Source: an uncultured Pelagibacteraceae bacterium (GTDB lineage: Bacteria > Pseudomonadota > Alphaproteobacteria > Pelagibacterales > Pelagibacteraceae). Taken from it: DNA of 64,000 nucleotides. The notes beneath the pieces are model-generated. The model did no database searches and was not told the origin of the DNA. It saw only the letters and a program-made list of their open reading frames with translations. How positions within the stretch are numbered: the stretch's first letter is position 1; each line of letters opens with the position of its first letter. Shown here piece after piece: positions 10,972 through 20,244 of the stretch. Both the position numbers and the translations under genes were made by a program. The DNA lies in assembly GCA_902613915.1 (NCBI GenBank), contig CACMJB010000001.1:62001-126000 (forward strand). The letters run 5' to 3'.

Positions 10972-13482
10972 CTATATTAAAAAGTTAATTATTCTATTTT
11001 TTACAAAAATTATTTTTTTTATTTCATTAGAACCAATAGTTTTTGCGAATTTAGTATTATCGATTATATGTTTTTTTACATTTATTTCATCCATATCCTT
11101 TTTTACTTCAATAATTGTTTTAGTTTTTCCATTAATTTGCACTGCTATCTTTACTTCATTTAAAACTATTTTTTTTTCAATTTTTGGCCAGCTAATATTT
11201 CCTTTAAAATTAAGTTTTTCAAGACATTCGTAAGCAATATGGGGAGTAAATGGTATCATCATTCTCATTATATTAGTTGTAGATTGAATTAGAACTTTTT
11301 TCTGCAAACCTTTATCTAAGTTATCTTTTATTAATCTAAAAACTTCATTAAATAATGCAACAGCTACGTTAAATTTAAAGTTTTTAATTGAATGATCAAT
11401 TCTATTAATAAAGTTATTAATGTTAATTTTAAATTTTTCTTCTAAAGATTTGTTAACTTGATCGTTGTTTTTAATTGAGGCTACTTTAGCATTAATGTCC
11501 CAAATTTTTTGTAAAAATTTATTAGCAGATTTAATTCCTGTATATGACCACTGTATATCTTTTTCTGGAGGGCTATCTGATAAAATAAACCATCTAACTG
11601 AATCCGCACCATACATTTTAATCATTTCCTCCGGATCAACAGTATTTTTTTTAGATTTGGACATCGATTCTGATTGTCCTACAAACACAGGTGATTTGTC
11701 AGTTTTTTTAATAAAAATATTTTTATCCGTTTTTTCTACTTCTTCAGGATATAGCCAGTTAGAATTTTGATCTTTATAAGTTTCATGACAAACCATTCCT
11801 TGAGTAAATAAATTTTCAAATGGTTCTGAAAATTTAATTTGCTTACCACAATGTTTTAATGCTTTGGTAAAAAAACGAGAATATAATAAATGCAATATGG
11901 CATGCTCTATTCCACCAATGTATTGATCAACAGGCATCCAAGAATTAACTTCCTCATGATCAAAAGCTACATGTTTTTGATTAGGAGAACAAAATCTCAA
12001 AAAGTACCATGAAGAGTCTACAAAAGTGTCGAGAGTATCAGTTTCTCTTATAGCTTTTTGACCAGTTTTTAAGTGTTTAGTATATTTCCAAGTCGGATGA
12101 TTTTCTAATGGGTTACCTTGAGATTTTAAATCTACATCTTCTGGTAATTCAATTGGCAATTCACTTTTCTCTACTGGTAATAAGGTACCATCCTCCAAAT
12201 AAATCATAGGAATAGGACAACCCCAATATCTTTGTCTAGAAATACCCCAATCTTTTAATCTAAAGTTTGTTCGCGATATACCCATATTTTTTTCTTTTAT
12301 TATTTCAATGATTTTCTTTTTTGCTTCATTAGTATTAAGACCATTTAGAAACTCAGAATTTGTCATGACCCCATCCCCTGTATAAGATTTTTTAAGATCA
12401 TCATTTTCTTCATTGGTAATAACTTTAATAATTTCAAGATTATATTTTTTTGCAAAATCGAAGTCCCTTTGGTCGTGAGCAGGACATCCAAAAATTGCTC
12501 CATTACCATAATCCATCAGAACAAAATTAGAGAAATAAACTGGAAGAAATTTATTTTTAATGAAAGGGTGCTCAACCTCAATATCGCTTTTAAAACCAAT
12601 TTTTTCAGCTTCAGCAAGAGCTTCTTCTGTTGTACCTGTCTTATTACATTCAAGTACAAATTGCTTAAATTCCTTATTATCAGAAAATCTTTTACTTAAA
12701 GGATGGTCAACAGAAAGCGCCAAAAAGGAAGCACCAAAAATAGTATCAGGGCGGGTAGTAAAAATTTTAATTTTTTCATCCTTTTCTTTAATTTTAAAAT
12801 TTATTTCACAGCCTTCAGATTTACCAATCCAATTTTTTTGCATTAGTTTTACTTTTTCCGGCCATCCATTAAGTAATTTTAAATCATCAAGTAATTTATC
12901 AGAAAATTTAGAGATATTAAAAAACCATTGAGAGAGTTTTTTCCGCTCAACTATTGCATTTGATCTCCAACCTCTACCATTGACAACTTGTTCATTGGCT
13001 AAAACAGTTTTTTCAACAGGATCCCAATTTACATAAGTTTCTTTTCTAGAAACTAATCCATTATTGTAAAAATCAATAAATAACTCTTGTTGATGTTTAT
13101 AATACGATTTATCACATGTAGATATTTCATGATCCCAATTGATAGAAAGACCTAGAAGTTTTAGCTGTCTTTTCATTGTATCAATATTTTTTTTTGTCCA
13201 GTCCTTAGGATGTAGATTATTGATACGAGACGCATTCTCAGCCGGTAGTCCGAATGCATCCCAACCCATTGGATGCAAAACATTAAAATCGTTTAGATAT
13301 TTATATCGTGCAATTACGTCACCTATTGTATAATTACGCACATGACCCATGTGTATTTTCCCAGATGGGTAAGGAAACATTTCTAAACAATAAAACTTTG
13401 GCCCTTTATTGTTTTGTAAATTGGTGAATAATTTTTGCTTTTGCCATTTTTTTTCAATAGCAATGAAATTAACTCTTTCCAT
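10972..13482 (-). CDS. leuS: Leucyl-tRNA synthetase
   Basis: HIGH-type ([13 protein letters not shown]) and KMSKS ([16 protein letters not shown]) motifs. Confidence 0.98.
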   Translation of the reverse strand: MERVNFIAIEKKWQKQKLFTNLQNNKGPKFYCLEMFPYPSGKIHMGHVRNYTIGDVIARYKYLNDFNVLHPMGWDAFGLPAENASRINNLHPKDWTKKNIDTMKRQLKLLGLSINWDHEISTCDKSYYKHQQELFIDFYNNGLVSRKETYVNWDPVEKTVLANEQVVNGRGWRSNAIVERKKLSQWFFNISKFSDKLLDDLKLLNGWPEKVKLMQKNWIGKSEGCEINFKIKEKDEKIKIFTTRPDTIFGASFLALSVDHPLSKRFSDNKEFKQFVLECNKTGTTEEALAEAEKIGFKSDIEVEHPFIKNKFLPVYFSNFVLMDYGNGAIFGCPAHDQRDFDFAKKYNLEIIKVITNEENDDLKKSYTGDGVMTNSEFLNGLNTNEAKKKIIEIIKEKNMGISRTNFRLKDWGISRQRYWGCPIPMIYLEDGTLLPVEKSELPIELPEDVDLKSQGNPLENHPTWKYTKHLKTGQKAIRETDTLDTFVDSSWYFLRFCSPNQKHVAFDHEEVNSWMPVDQYIGGIEHAILHLLYSRFFTKALKHCGKQIKFSEPFENLFTQGMVCHETYKDQNSNWLYPEEVEKTDKNIFIKKTDKSPVFVGQSESMSKSKKNTVDPEEMIKMYGADSVRWFILSDSPPEKDIQWSYTGIKSANKFLQKIWDINAKVASIKNNDQVNKSLEEKFKININNFINRIDHSIKNFKFNVAVALFNEVFRLIKDNLDKGLQKKVLIQSTTNIMRMMIPFTPHIAYECLEKLNFKGNISWPKIEKKIVLNEVKIAVQINGKTKTIIEVKKDMDEINVKKHIIDNTKFAKTIGSNEIKKIIFVKNRIINFLI

Positions 13483-13493
13483 AATTTATATAA

Positions 13494-14018
13494 CTACTTG
13501 CTTTTTTTTGATTGCTTTTCTAACAATATGGCTTTTGTTAATATAGTTGAACGTAACTCACTTTTTATCGTTGAATTTTCTAACAAGGAAACAGCACAAC
13601 TTTGGTTTATAGAACAATTTTTTTTATGAACGATTATTTTTATACTATCACTCCTAATTTCGTTAGATAAAAAGCGTATTGAAATTTTTAACGCTTCTGA
13701 GCTATCATTCTTATTAGAATACCAGTCTGATATAATAATACCACCAGAGTAATCAACAGTTGACATTGGTATAAAATCAAGTGTTTCTAAAGATGCCCTC
13801 CACATAGGGTTAGATGAGCTGAATTGAAAATCTCCTCCGCGATTACCTAAAAGAGATTTAACTGAAACGCCTTTGCCTTCATTTACATTTTGCCTAGCTC
13901 TATCTATACCGGAAGTTGGTCTTTTTCTGTTATCTACTTTTTCGTGTCTCAAAGCTGAGCAACCATTAAGTAAGATTATCGTAACTAAAAAAAGTGAAAA
14001 AATTTTTTTAAATTTCAT
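13494..14018 (-). CDS. DUF3576-like lipoprotein
   Basis: Lipobox LLNGCSAL; RGGDFQFSSSNPMWRASLETLDFIPMSTVDYSGGIIISDWY typical of DUF3576, next to leuS. Confidence 0.75.
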   Translation of the reverse strand: MKFKKIFSLFLVTIILLNGCSALRHEKVDNRKRPTSGIDRARQNVNEGKGVSVKSLLGNRGGDFQFSSSNPMWRASLETLDFIPMSTVDYSGGIIISDWYSNKNDSSEALKISIRFLSNEIRSDSIKIIVHKKNCSINQSCAVSLLENSTIKSELRSTILTKAILLEKQSKKSK

Positions 14019-14097
14019 TTACAATTAATGAAGTATCACAACAACAAATTAAAATAATGAGAATTTTAATAGATTTTATTACAAAACTAAGTAAAAT

Positions 14098-14115
14098 TGT
14101 TGCAAATATGCAACA
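14098..14115. promoter_or_regulatory. 18-bp palindrome upstream of porin (candidate operator)
   Basis: TGTTGCA-AATA-TGCAACA, 7-bp perfect arms, in the 201-bp spacer between the DUF3576 and porin genes. Confidence 0.4.
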
Positions 14116-14219
14116 TAATGCTAAAAAAAAGGTCAAAATTACTAAAAAAAGCCTAAAAAACCTCAGTAAATGGTAAAAATCAGCGTTTTTATAATAAAAA
14201 CATAACAAAAGGATAAACA

Positions 14220-15245
14220 ATGAAAAAAATGATGAAAACATTATTCGTTTCTATTGCTTCCCTATCACTAATGATTTCTGCAAAAGCAGGTGAGTTAACT
14301 GTAAATGGTTCAGCTAAAATGACTTACAATGCTACTTCAGGTCAAAACGTTGATAACGGAATTGGTATATCAAACGAATTAAATTTCACTGCATCAGGTG
14401 AGTTAGATAATGGATACACATGGACATACTCTATGGAATTAGATCCAGCATCAGGCGACTCTGGTCAAGCTAATAACGACGATACAGCTATTACAGTTTC
14501 TGGCGATATGGGAACAGTAAAAGTTTGTGTATCTGAGTGTGGTAACAATGCAAAATATGCATTCGATGCTTCAGCTTACGGTGCAATGTCAGACACAGGT
14601 TTAAGTGAAGGAATTGTGTACCCAGACGATGAAGGTTCGCACAACTCTTTACAATATCACTCACCAGAACTTCCATTTGGAACAACAGTATCTGTTTCAT
14701 ACGGTCAAGTTAAATTAGATGGTTCAAGCAGCAATGCACAAGGAACTACTAGTGGTGACTCAATTGAAGCTTACTCTGTAACAACTAAGCCAGTTGATGG
14801 TTTAACAATTAAGGCAAGCTACTACGATAAGAATGACTACGACGATGGTCTAACAAACGAACAACAATTAGAAGATGGTGGTGCTTATGGTGCTAAATAT
14901 TCTATTGGTAACGTTACATTAGGTTATGGTAAATCATTCAAATCACCTGAGTCAACAACAGCTGTTTCTGATGGTACAGTAGTTGAATACTATGAAAATA
15001 CAGGAATTTCATTCGCTTACTCAATGAATGACAATTTAGTACTTTCATACACTAAAGAAGATTCAGAAGCTGTACAAAGAACAAGTACAAACACAACATA
15101 CGATATTGAAATGACTTCACTACAAGCTGCTTACACAGTAGGTGGTGCAACTGTTTCATTAGCTAGAACTGATTACGAAAATATCGGTTATGCTGATGGT
15201 GTAGATGCTGAAGAAACTATCGTAGCTGTAGCTTTTGCGTTCTAA
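14220..15245 (+). CDS. Outer-membrane porin (SAR11-type)
   Basis: Signal peptide ending SAKA, alternating beta-strand pattern, C-terminal aromatic residue (VAVAFAF). Confidence 0.85.
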   Translation: MKKMMKTLFVSIASLSLMISAKAGELTVNGSAKMTYNATSGQNVDNGIGISNELNFTASGELDNGYTWTYSMELDPASGDSGQANNDDTAITVSGDMGTVKVCVSECGNNAKYAFDASAYGAMSDTGLSEGIVYPDDEGSHNSLQYHSPELPFGTTVSVSYGQVKLDGSSSNAQGTTSGDSIEAYSVTTKPVDGLTIKASYYDKNDYDDGLTNEQQLEDGGAYGAKYSIGNVTLGYGKSFKSPESTTAVSDGTVVEYYENTGISFAYSMNDNLVLSYTKEDSEAVQRTSTNTTYDIEMTSLQAAYTVGGATVSLARTDYENIGYADGVDAEETIVAVAFAF

Positions 15246-15268
15246 TTTAGAATAGTAAAATTTACACT

Positions 15269-15301
15269 TTAAAAAAGGGGGTTTCGGCCCCCTTTTTTTT
15301 T
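15269..15301 (+). terminator. Rho-independent terminator of the porin gene
   Basis: AAAAAAGGGGG-TTTCGG-CCCCCTTTTTTTTT immediately downstream of the porin stop. Confidence 0.9.
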
Positions 15302-15307
15302 AATTTA

Positions 15308-15880
15308 TCAATATAAAATTTTATTGAAATAATTATCTCTCTTAATTTGTCCTGATAAAGCAAAACCGTTTGAGTTCACATTACTCATGATCCTAAAATT
15401 ATCCTTTTTAATTCCGCCTAATGGAGTTAATTTAAATCCAAAATTTTTAATCAATAAATTAAATTTAATTAAACCCAAGTAATCTTTTTTATTTTTATAA
15501 TCCGTTTTAAAAATTCTTGAAAATAAGATTTCAGAACATCCCTGTCTCTTTTTAAAATTAAATTCACTTAAGTTATGAGCAGAACCAATTAATTTATATT
15601 TTTTATTATTTAATAAATAATGGTAAATTTTGGTGTTGTGAGACGATATATATAAACCATTTGCATTTATCATTTTTACTAATGAAACATTATTAGCCAC
15701 AAAAAAACTTATATGTTTTGATCTGCATAACTGAACGAATTTTTTCAATTTATCTATATTTTCAAGATAATTTTTATTCCTATAAATTATGTTAAATTTA
15801 TTAAATTTTTTAAATTTTTTTAAATCAATATCGTTTATAGTTTCGATAATAAAAAAATATTTTTTTTTAAACGCAATCAT
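15308..15880 (-). CDS. ThiE/TenI-like (thiamine phosphate synthase superfamily) protein, divergent
   Basis: IIYRNKNY, LGGIKKDNFRIMSNVNSNGFALSGQI resembles TIM-barrel ThiE C-terminal phosphate-binding region. Confidence 0.55.
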   Translation of the reverse strand: MIAFKKKYFFIIETINDIDLKKFKKFNKFNIIYRNKNYLENIDKLKKFVQLCRSKHISFFVANNVSLVKMINANGLYISSHNTKIYHYLLNNKKYKLIGSAHNLSEFNFKKRQGCSEILFSRIFKTDYKNKKDYLGLIKFNLLIKNFGFKLTPLGGIKKDNFRIMSNVNSNGFALSGQIKRDNYFNKILY

Positions 15881-16531
15881 ATGGACACAATAATTGATAG
15901 ATTTAATAAAATAAATTCAAATATATTAAAAACTAACCGTGATAAAGAAGTAAAAATAATAGCAGTTAGTAAAACTTTTTCATTAGATCACATCAAACCT
16001 TTAATAAATTATGGACATATTCATTTTGGTGAAAATAAAGTCCAAGAAGCACAAGCTAAATGGTCAGAAATTAAAAAGGAGAATGACAAAATTAAATTAC
16101 ATATGATTGGTAAATTACAAACTAATAAATCTAAGGATGCTGTAAAAATTTTTGATTACATTCATTCGCTAGATAACCAAAAGTTAGCAGATGCTTTAGC
16201 CAAACATCAGATTAATCTAAAAAGGGATTTAAAATATTTTATTCAAGTTAATATAGGAAAGGAAAAACAAAAGTCCGGTATAACCGTGGGCGAGTTAGAT
16301 GGATTTTATAATTATTGTAAGAACAAATTAAACTTAAATATCTTAGGGTTAATGGTTATACCACCTTATAACGAGAACCCTGAAAAATATTTTAAAGTAT
16401 TAAATGAATTAAATAAGTCCCTTGCTCTTCAAGATTTAAGTATGGGCATGTCGGCTGATTATATACAGGCTGTTACGCATGGAGCTACTTTTATAAGAGT
16501 TGGAAGTTCTATTTTTGGTTTGAGATCTTAA
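15881..16531 (+). CDS. YggS-family PLP-homeostasis protein
   Basis: AVSKTFS, FGENKVQEAQAKW, HMIGKLQTNKSK, SMGMSADYIQAVTHGATFIRVGSSIFG. Confidence 0.93.
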   Translation: MDTIIDRFNKINSNILKTNRDKEVKIIAVSKTFSLDHIKPLINYGHIHFGENKVQEAQAKWSEIKKENDKIKLHMIGKLQTNKSKDAVKIFDYIHSLDNQKLADALAKHQINLKRDLKYFIQVNIGKEKQKSGITVGELDGFYNYCKNKLNLNILGLMVIPPYNENPEKYFKVLNELNKSLALQDLSMGMSADYIQAVTHGATFIRVGSSIFGLRS

Positions 16532-17006
16532 CTTTTGTGCTTTTTTTTATTACCTTTAAGATTTTTAACAAGTGTCCCTTTTTTATAGCAATACATCCCT
16601 CTGTTTTTTTATAATTTTTTTTTGCAATATGGATAAAAATAGCGCTTCCCCTATTTTTTTTTGTAGGACTCATGTTATAATTAAGTACTAAAATAATATC
16701 GTAGATATTTTCCTTTCTATGAAGTTTTTCATGATTAAACTTAAATGGTAACGTTACAAGTTTGTTATAATCTTTTGACTGTGGGTCGTTACACCAAACC
16801 ATATTTTTTTTTATAGCTCTTTTTTTTAGATTTGTTGTTACTAAAACTCTATCTCTTCTATATAAAATTATTTTTATTTTAAACTGGCCTTTAGGAGTAA
16901 CTAAATCGCCTTCTTTCTTTTTATTACCAATACCTTTTTTTCCTACTGCACATTTTACTTTATATTTATTAAAAGTAAGGTAATTTTTATTTATAAATAT
17001 ATGCAT
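16509..17006 (-). CDS. L,D-transpeptidase (YkuD) domain protein
   Basis: VGKKGIGNKKKEGDLVTPKGQF and IFIHIAKKNYKKTEGCIAI (H...GC catalytic motif). Confidence 0.8.
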   Translation of the reverse strand: MHIFINKNYLTFNKYKVKCAVGKKGIGNKKKEGDLVTPKGQFKIKIILYRRDRVLVTTNLKKRAIKKNMVWCNDPQSKDYNKLVTLPFKFNHEKLHRKENIYDIILVLNYNMSPTKKNRGSAIFIHIAKKNYKKTEGCIAIKKGHLLKILKVIKKSTKVKISNQK

Positions 17007-17606
17007 CGATTAAAAGTTTTAATTTTAGGACCCGAAGTCTTTTGTTCTACATTAAATGAACTAAAGCCATATTTAAAGTTTAATTCAACAAACGAATTTA
17101 ATGATTCTAGTATTGATATTATATTGTTTCATGAGAATAGTTTAAATAACAAACACGATAACGAAATTATTGTTAAAAGTGATTGTTTAAAAGTTTGTGC
17201 TTCAGAAAATAAAAAGTTTACTAATAATTTTGATGCCCTACTAGTACTGCCTACATCTTTATCAGAAATTAATTCATTTTTAGAGAATATTTCTGTAAAG
17301 AAAATCTTTAATAAAAATTCATCAATAGTAATTAAAGAATATTTACTGAATAAAAATGAAAAAAAATTATTAAAAAATGAAAACGAATTGATTCTTACAG
17401 AGAAGGAAATTCAATTGCTAGAATTATTTATTAATAATAATAAACCTATTTCAAAAAGTGAAATTCTCTCTTCTGTCTGGAATTATTCAAGCGCTGCTGA
17501 CACACATACAGTTGAGACGCATATTTATAGATTAAGAAAAAAAATAAATGAAAAATTTTCCGATGAGAATTTTATTGTGAACACTAAAAATGGTTATTCC
17601 TTGTGA
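17001..17606 (+). CDS. OmpR-type winged-helix regulator with degenerate receiver domain
   Basis: C-terminal LTEKEIQLLELFINNNKPISKSEILSSVWNYSSAADTHTVETHIYRLRKKI is an OmpR-type wHTH; the N-terminus is receiver-like. Confidence 0.78.
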   Translation: MHRLKVLILGPEVFCSTLNELKPYLKFNSTNEFNDSSIDIILFHENSLNNKHDNEIIVKSDCLKVCASENKKFTNNFDALLVLPTSLSEINSFLENISVKKIFNKNSSIVIKEYLLNKNEKKLLKNENELILTEKEIQLLELFINNNKPISKSEILSSVWNYSSAADTHTVETHIYRLRKKINEKFSDENFIVNTKNGYSL

Positions 17607-17722
17607 AGAAAAGAAATAAATTTGCAAAAGATTTATTTACAAGTAAGTACAGAAAAAGAGTTGTTAGGCCAAAAAAAGGAAGAGGGAGTTTTAAAAGGAA
17701 AAAAAATAAATTATTTGTTTAA
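17603..17722 (+). CDS. arfA: ArfA-like alternative ribosome-rescue factor (39 codons, not in ORF track)
   Basis: GTG start overlapping the upstream TGA (GTGA). Translation VKKRNKFAKDLFTSKYRKRVVRPKKGRGSFKRKKNKLFV; matches the ArfA core L-F-x-x-R-V-x-x-K-K-G-K-G-S-Y-x-R-K. Confidence 0.75.
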   Translation: MKKRNKFAKDLFTSKYRKRVVRPKKGRGSFKRKKNKLFV

Positions 17723-18643
17723 CCTTGCGCCAATTATTTGAATAACTTTTGAAGACATATTGGTTCCAGTTTGTAAACTTTCTTTAATTGATTTTTTATT
17801 GATATAGCCATGTAAAAAACCAGCAGCAAATAAATCTCCTGCACCAGTTAAATCTTTTAACTTAAGATTTTTTTTTGCAGAACACTCTGTAACTTCATTA
17901 TTATTAATTGCTACAGCACCTTTATCTCCTCGGGTAATAACAAGTAATCTGTTTATTTTTTTTGCAAAATTAATCACATCCTCAAACTTTTTAACGTTAA
18001 TCAATGACATAATTTCTTGTTCATTTGCAAAAGTTATATCTAATTTATTTTTTACTAGATCCAAGAAATGAGGTTTATGTCGTTCTACGCAAAATAAATC
18101 TGATAATGACATTGCAACTTTATTTGAATTATTAATTGCCTTTTCAAAAGCTTTTTTAGGTTCACCTTCATCCCAAAGATATCCCTCTAAGAATAGAATT
18201 TCACTATTCTTAACCGCATTAGTATCAATATCATTTTCATTAACTTTTCCTGCAGTACCAAGAAAAGTAATCATAGTTCTCTCAGAGTCAGGTGTTATTA
18301 GTATTAAACATGTTCCAGTTGGAATTACTTCCCTCTTTTTTGAATAAAAATATTTTACATTTTCTTTTTTTAAACCCTCTTCATATTTATTACCCAGATC
18401 ATCATCACTTATTTTTCCTATGAAACCTACTTTGTTTCCAAGTTGTGATAGGCCAACTATTGAGTTTGCAACAGAGCCACCAGAAACAGTTTCTTCAATT
18501 TTAAGTGTAGATAGAAGCTTCTTAAATTCAGCCTCATCTACTAGTTTCATTGTGCTCTTCGTTAAGTTGTTTCGGGTAATAAAGTTGTCATCAACTTTAC
18601 AAATTACATCCACAATTGCGTTACCTATTCCTAAAATTTTCAT
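17711..18643 (-). CDS. PfkB-family sugar/nucleoside kinase (adenosine-kinase-like)
   Basis: GGSVANSIVGLSQLG and DLTGAGDLFAAGFLHGY PfkB signatures. Confidence 0.9.
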   Translation of the reverse strand: MKILGIGNAIVDVICKVDDNFITRNNLTKSTMKLVDEAEFKKLLSTLKIEETVSGGSVANSIVGLSQLGNKVGFIGKISDDDLGNKYEEGLKKENVKYFYSKKREVIPTGTCLILITPDSERTMITFLGTAGKVNENDIDTNAVKNSEILFLEGYLWDEGEPKKAFEKAINNSNKVAMSLSDLFCVERHKPHFLDLVKNKLDITFANEQEIMSLINVKKFEDVINFAKKINRLLVITRGDKGAVAINNNEVTECSAKKNLKLKDLTGAGDLFAAGFLHGYINKKSIKESLQTGTNMSSKVIQIIGARLNK

Positions 18644-18646
18644 CTA

Positions 18647-19300
18647 TTAAGCTTTTTTTGCTTTAAAGGGTTTTTTTCTGTTGGGATAACAGCTTTTACA
18701 AATTTTACAAGTTATACCATAACAGTCGCGAGCTTTACAATATTCTCTACCATACCAAATAATCTGCAAATGTAGTTTATTCCAATTTTTTTTAGGAAAA
18801 ATATTTTTTAAATCTTCTTCAGTTTGAACAACATTTTTTCCACTGGTCAGTCCCCATCTTTGTGCCAACCTATGGATATGGGTATCAACAGGAAATGCAG
18901 GAAAACCAAAACCTTGGGACATTACTACACTAGCAGTTTTATGACCTACTCCAGGAAGTTCTTCCAATTCTTCGTAGGTTTTTGGCACTCTAGCATTGAA
19001 TTTATCAACCAATGTCTTTGATAAATAAAAAATACTCTTTGCTTTAACTCTATAAATGCCAATTCGTTTTATTAATCTTTCAATTTTTTTTCTTCCAAGT
19101 TTAACAAAGTGTTCAGGTTTATAATATTTGGGATAAATATCTTTCGTAACATTATTTACATTTACATCTGTGCATTGTGCAGAAAGCAAAACAGAAACAA
19201 GCAATGTAAATGTATTTTTATAATTTAAAGGTATTGGAACTTTAGGATAAGTCTTATTCAATATTCTTTGAATTACTTTAGCCTTTTCTCTATTATTCAC
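18647..19300 (-). CDS. nth: Endonuclease III
   Basis: LLSAQCTD, LPGVGHKTASVV HhH motif, C-terminal C-x6-C-x2-C-x5-C iron-sulfur motif (CYGITCKICKSCYP). Confidence 0.96.
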   Translation of the reverse strand: MNNREKAKVIQRILNKTYPKVPIPLNYKNTFTLLVSVLLSAQCTDVNVNNVTKDIYPKYYKPEHFVKLGRKKIERLIKRIGIYRVKAKSIFYLSKTLVDKFNARVPKTYEELEELPGVGHKTASVVMSQGFGFPAFPVDTHIHRLAQRWGLTSGKNVVQTEEDLKNIFPKKNWNKLHLQIIWYGREYCKARDCYGITCKICKSCYPNRKKPFKAKKA

Positions 19301-20073
19301 TTGAAATTAAGCAAATCTCTCATTGAATAAAGCCCGGCTTTTTTTTTCATTAACCATTTTGCAGCTGTCAGCGCACCTTCAGAATAAAGAGCTCTATCAA
19401 AAGATTCATGATTTAATTTAATAATTTCTTTTCCACTAGAAAAACTTACTTCATGTTCTCCTATTACTTCACCTTTTCTAATTGAATTAAAGTTTATTTT
19501 TTTGGAATATGGGAATTGTTGCTTATTTAGGAATTTTTTTCCGATCATACTAAATAAATTTTTATTTTTCCCATCAGCAATCCCTTTTCCAAGCATTAAC
19601 GCTGTTCCTGATGGATAATCAATTTTATGCTTATGATGAACTTCGTAAACTTTACTTAAAAAATTATTACCTAGAGATTTTGAGGCAATTTCAGTTAAGT
19701 ACATTAATAAATTTACACCTAAACTCATATTTCCTGCTTTAAGAATTGGAATTGTTTTTGAAAATTTTTTTATCAAAAGCTCTTCTCTTTTATTAAAACC
19801 AGTTGTTCCTATTACTATTCTTTTCTTTAATTTTGTAGCTAATTTTAGAACTTCTAAAGTACACTTAGGAACGGTGAAGTCTATTATAACGTCAGTTTTT
19901 TTAAATGAACCAATGTTATTTAAACTTAGTTTAATTCCTGAAATCTTTTTATTAATAACTTTACTTTCTGTAAGAGAAACTATTTTAAATTCTTTTTTCT
20001 TATTAGAAGACTTAATTATTTGTTGGCCCATTCTTCCCATGCAGCCAGTAATTGATAAATTGATTTTTTTCAT
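19297..20073 (-). CDS. dapB: 4-hydroxy-tetrahydrodipicolinate reductase
   Basis: MKKINLSITGCMGRMGQQI, VHHKHKIDYPSGTALMLG; ATG at 20073 preferred over the listed 20124. Confidence 0.95.
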   Translation of the reverse strand: MKKINLSITGCMGRMGQQIIKSSNKKKEFKIVSLTESKVINKKISGIKLSLNNIGSFKKTDVIIDFTVPKCTLEVLKLATKLKKRIVIGTTGFNKREELLIKKFSKTIPILKAGNMSLGVNLLMYLTEIASKSLGNNFLSKVYEVHHKHKIDYPSGTALMLGKGIADGKNKNLFSMIGKKFLNKQQFPYSKKINFNSIRKGEVIGEHEVSFSSGKEIIKLNHESFDRALYSEGALTAAKWLMKKKAGLYSMRDLLNFK

Positions 20074-20240
20074 CCGCCTATAATGTAAATGATTACAATA
20101 ATAACCAAAGTAATTATAGTCCAAATAGATAAATTCTTTAAAAAATCCTTTATTTTATTATTTGTAGATAAAAAGCCCGGTAAGATTAAAACCAATACTG
20201 CAATTAAAAAAATTGCAGACATTATCTGCTCAGTGTTCAT
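20070..20240 (-). CDS. Small two-TM membrane protein, 56 aa (not in ORF track)
   Basis: MNTEQIMSAIFLIAVLVLILPGFLSTNNKIKDFLKNLSIWTIITLVIIVIIYIIGG*; stop overlaps the dapB start (ATGA); fills the dnaJ-dapB gap on the same strand. Confidence 0.65.
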   Translation of the reverse strand: MNTEQIMSAIFLIAVLVLILPGFLSTNNKIKDFLKNLSIWTIITLVIIVIIYIIGG

Positions 20241-20244
20241 TTAA

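Noticed and set aside
15240-15252. TTCTAATTTAGAA, the same inverted repeat as in the irr/fabA spacer
   Set aside because: It spans the porin stop codon just before its terminator, not a promoter; plausibly chance in AT-rich DNA and lacks the TTATAAACT half.
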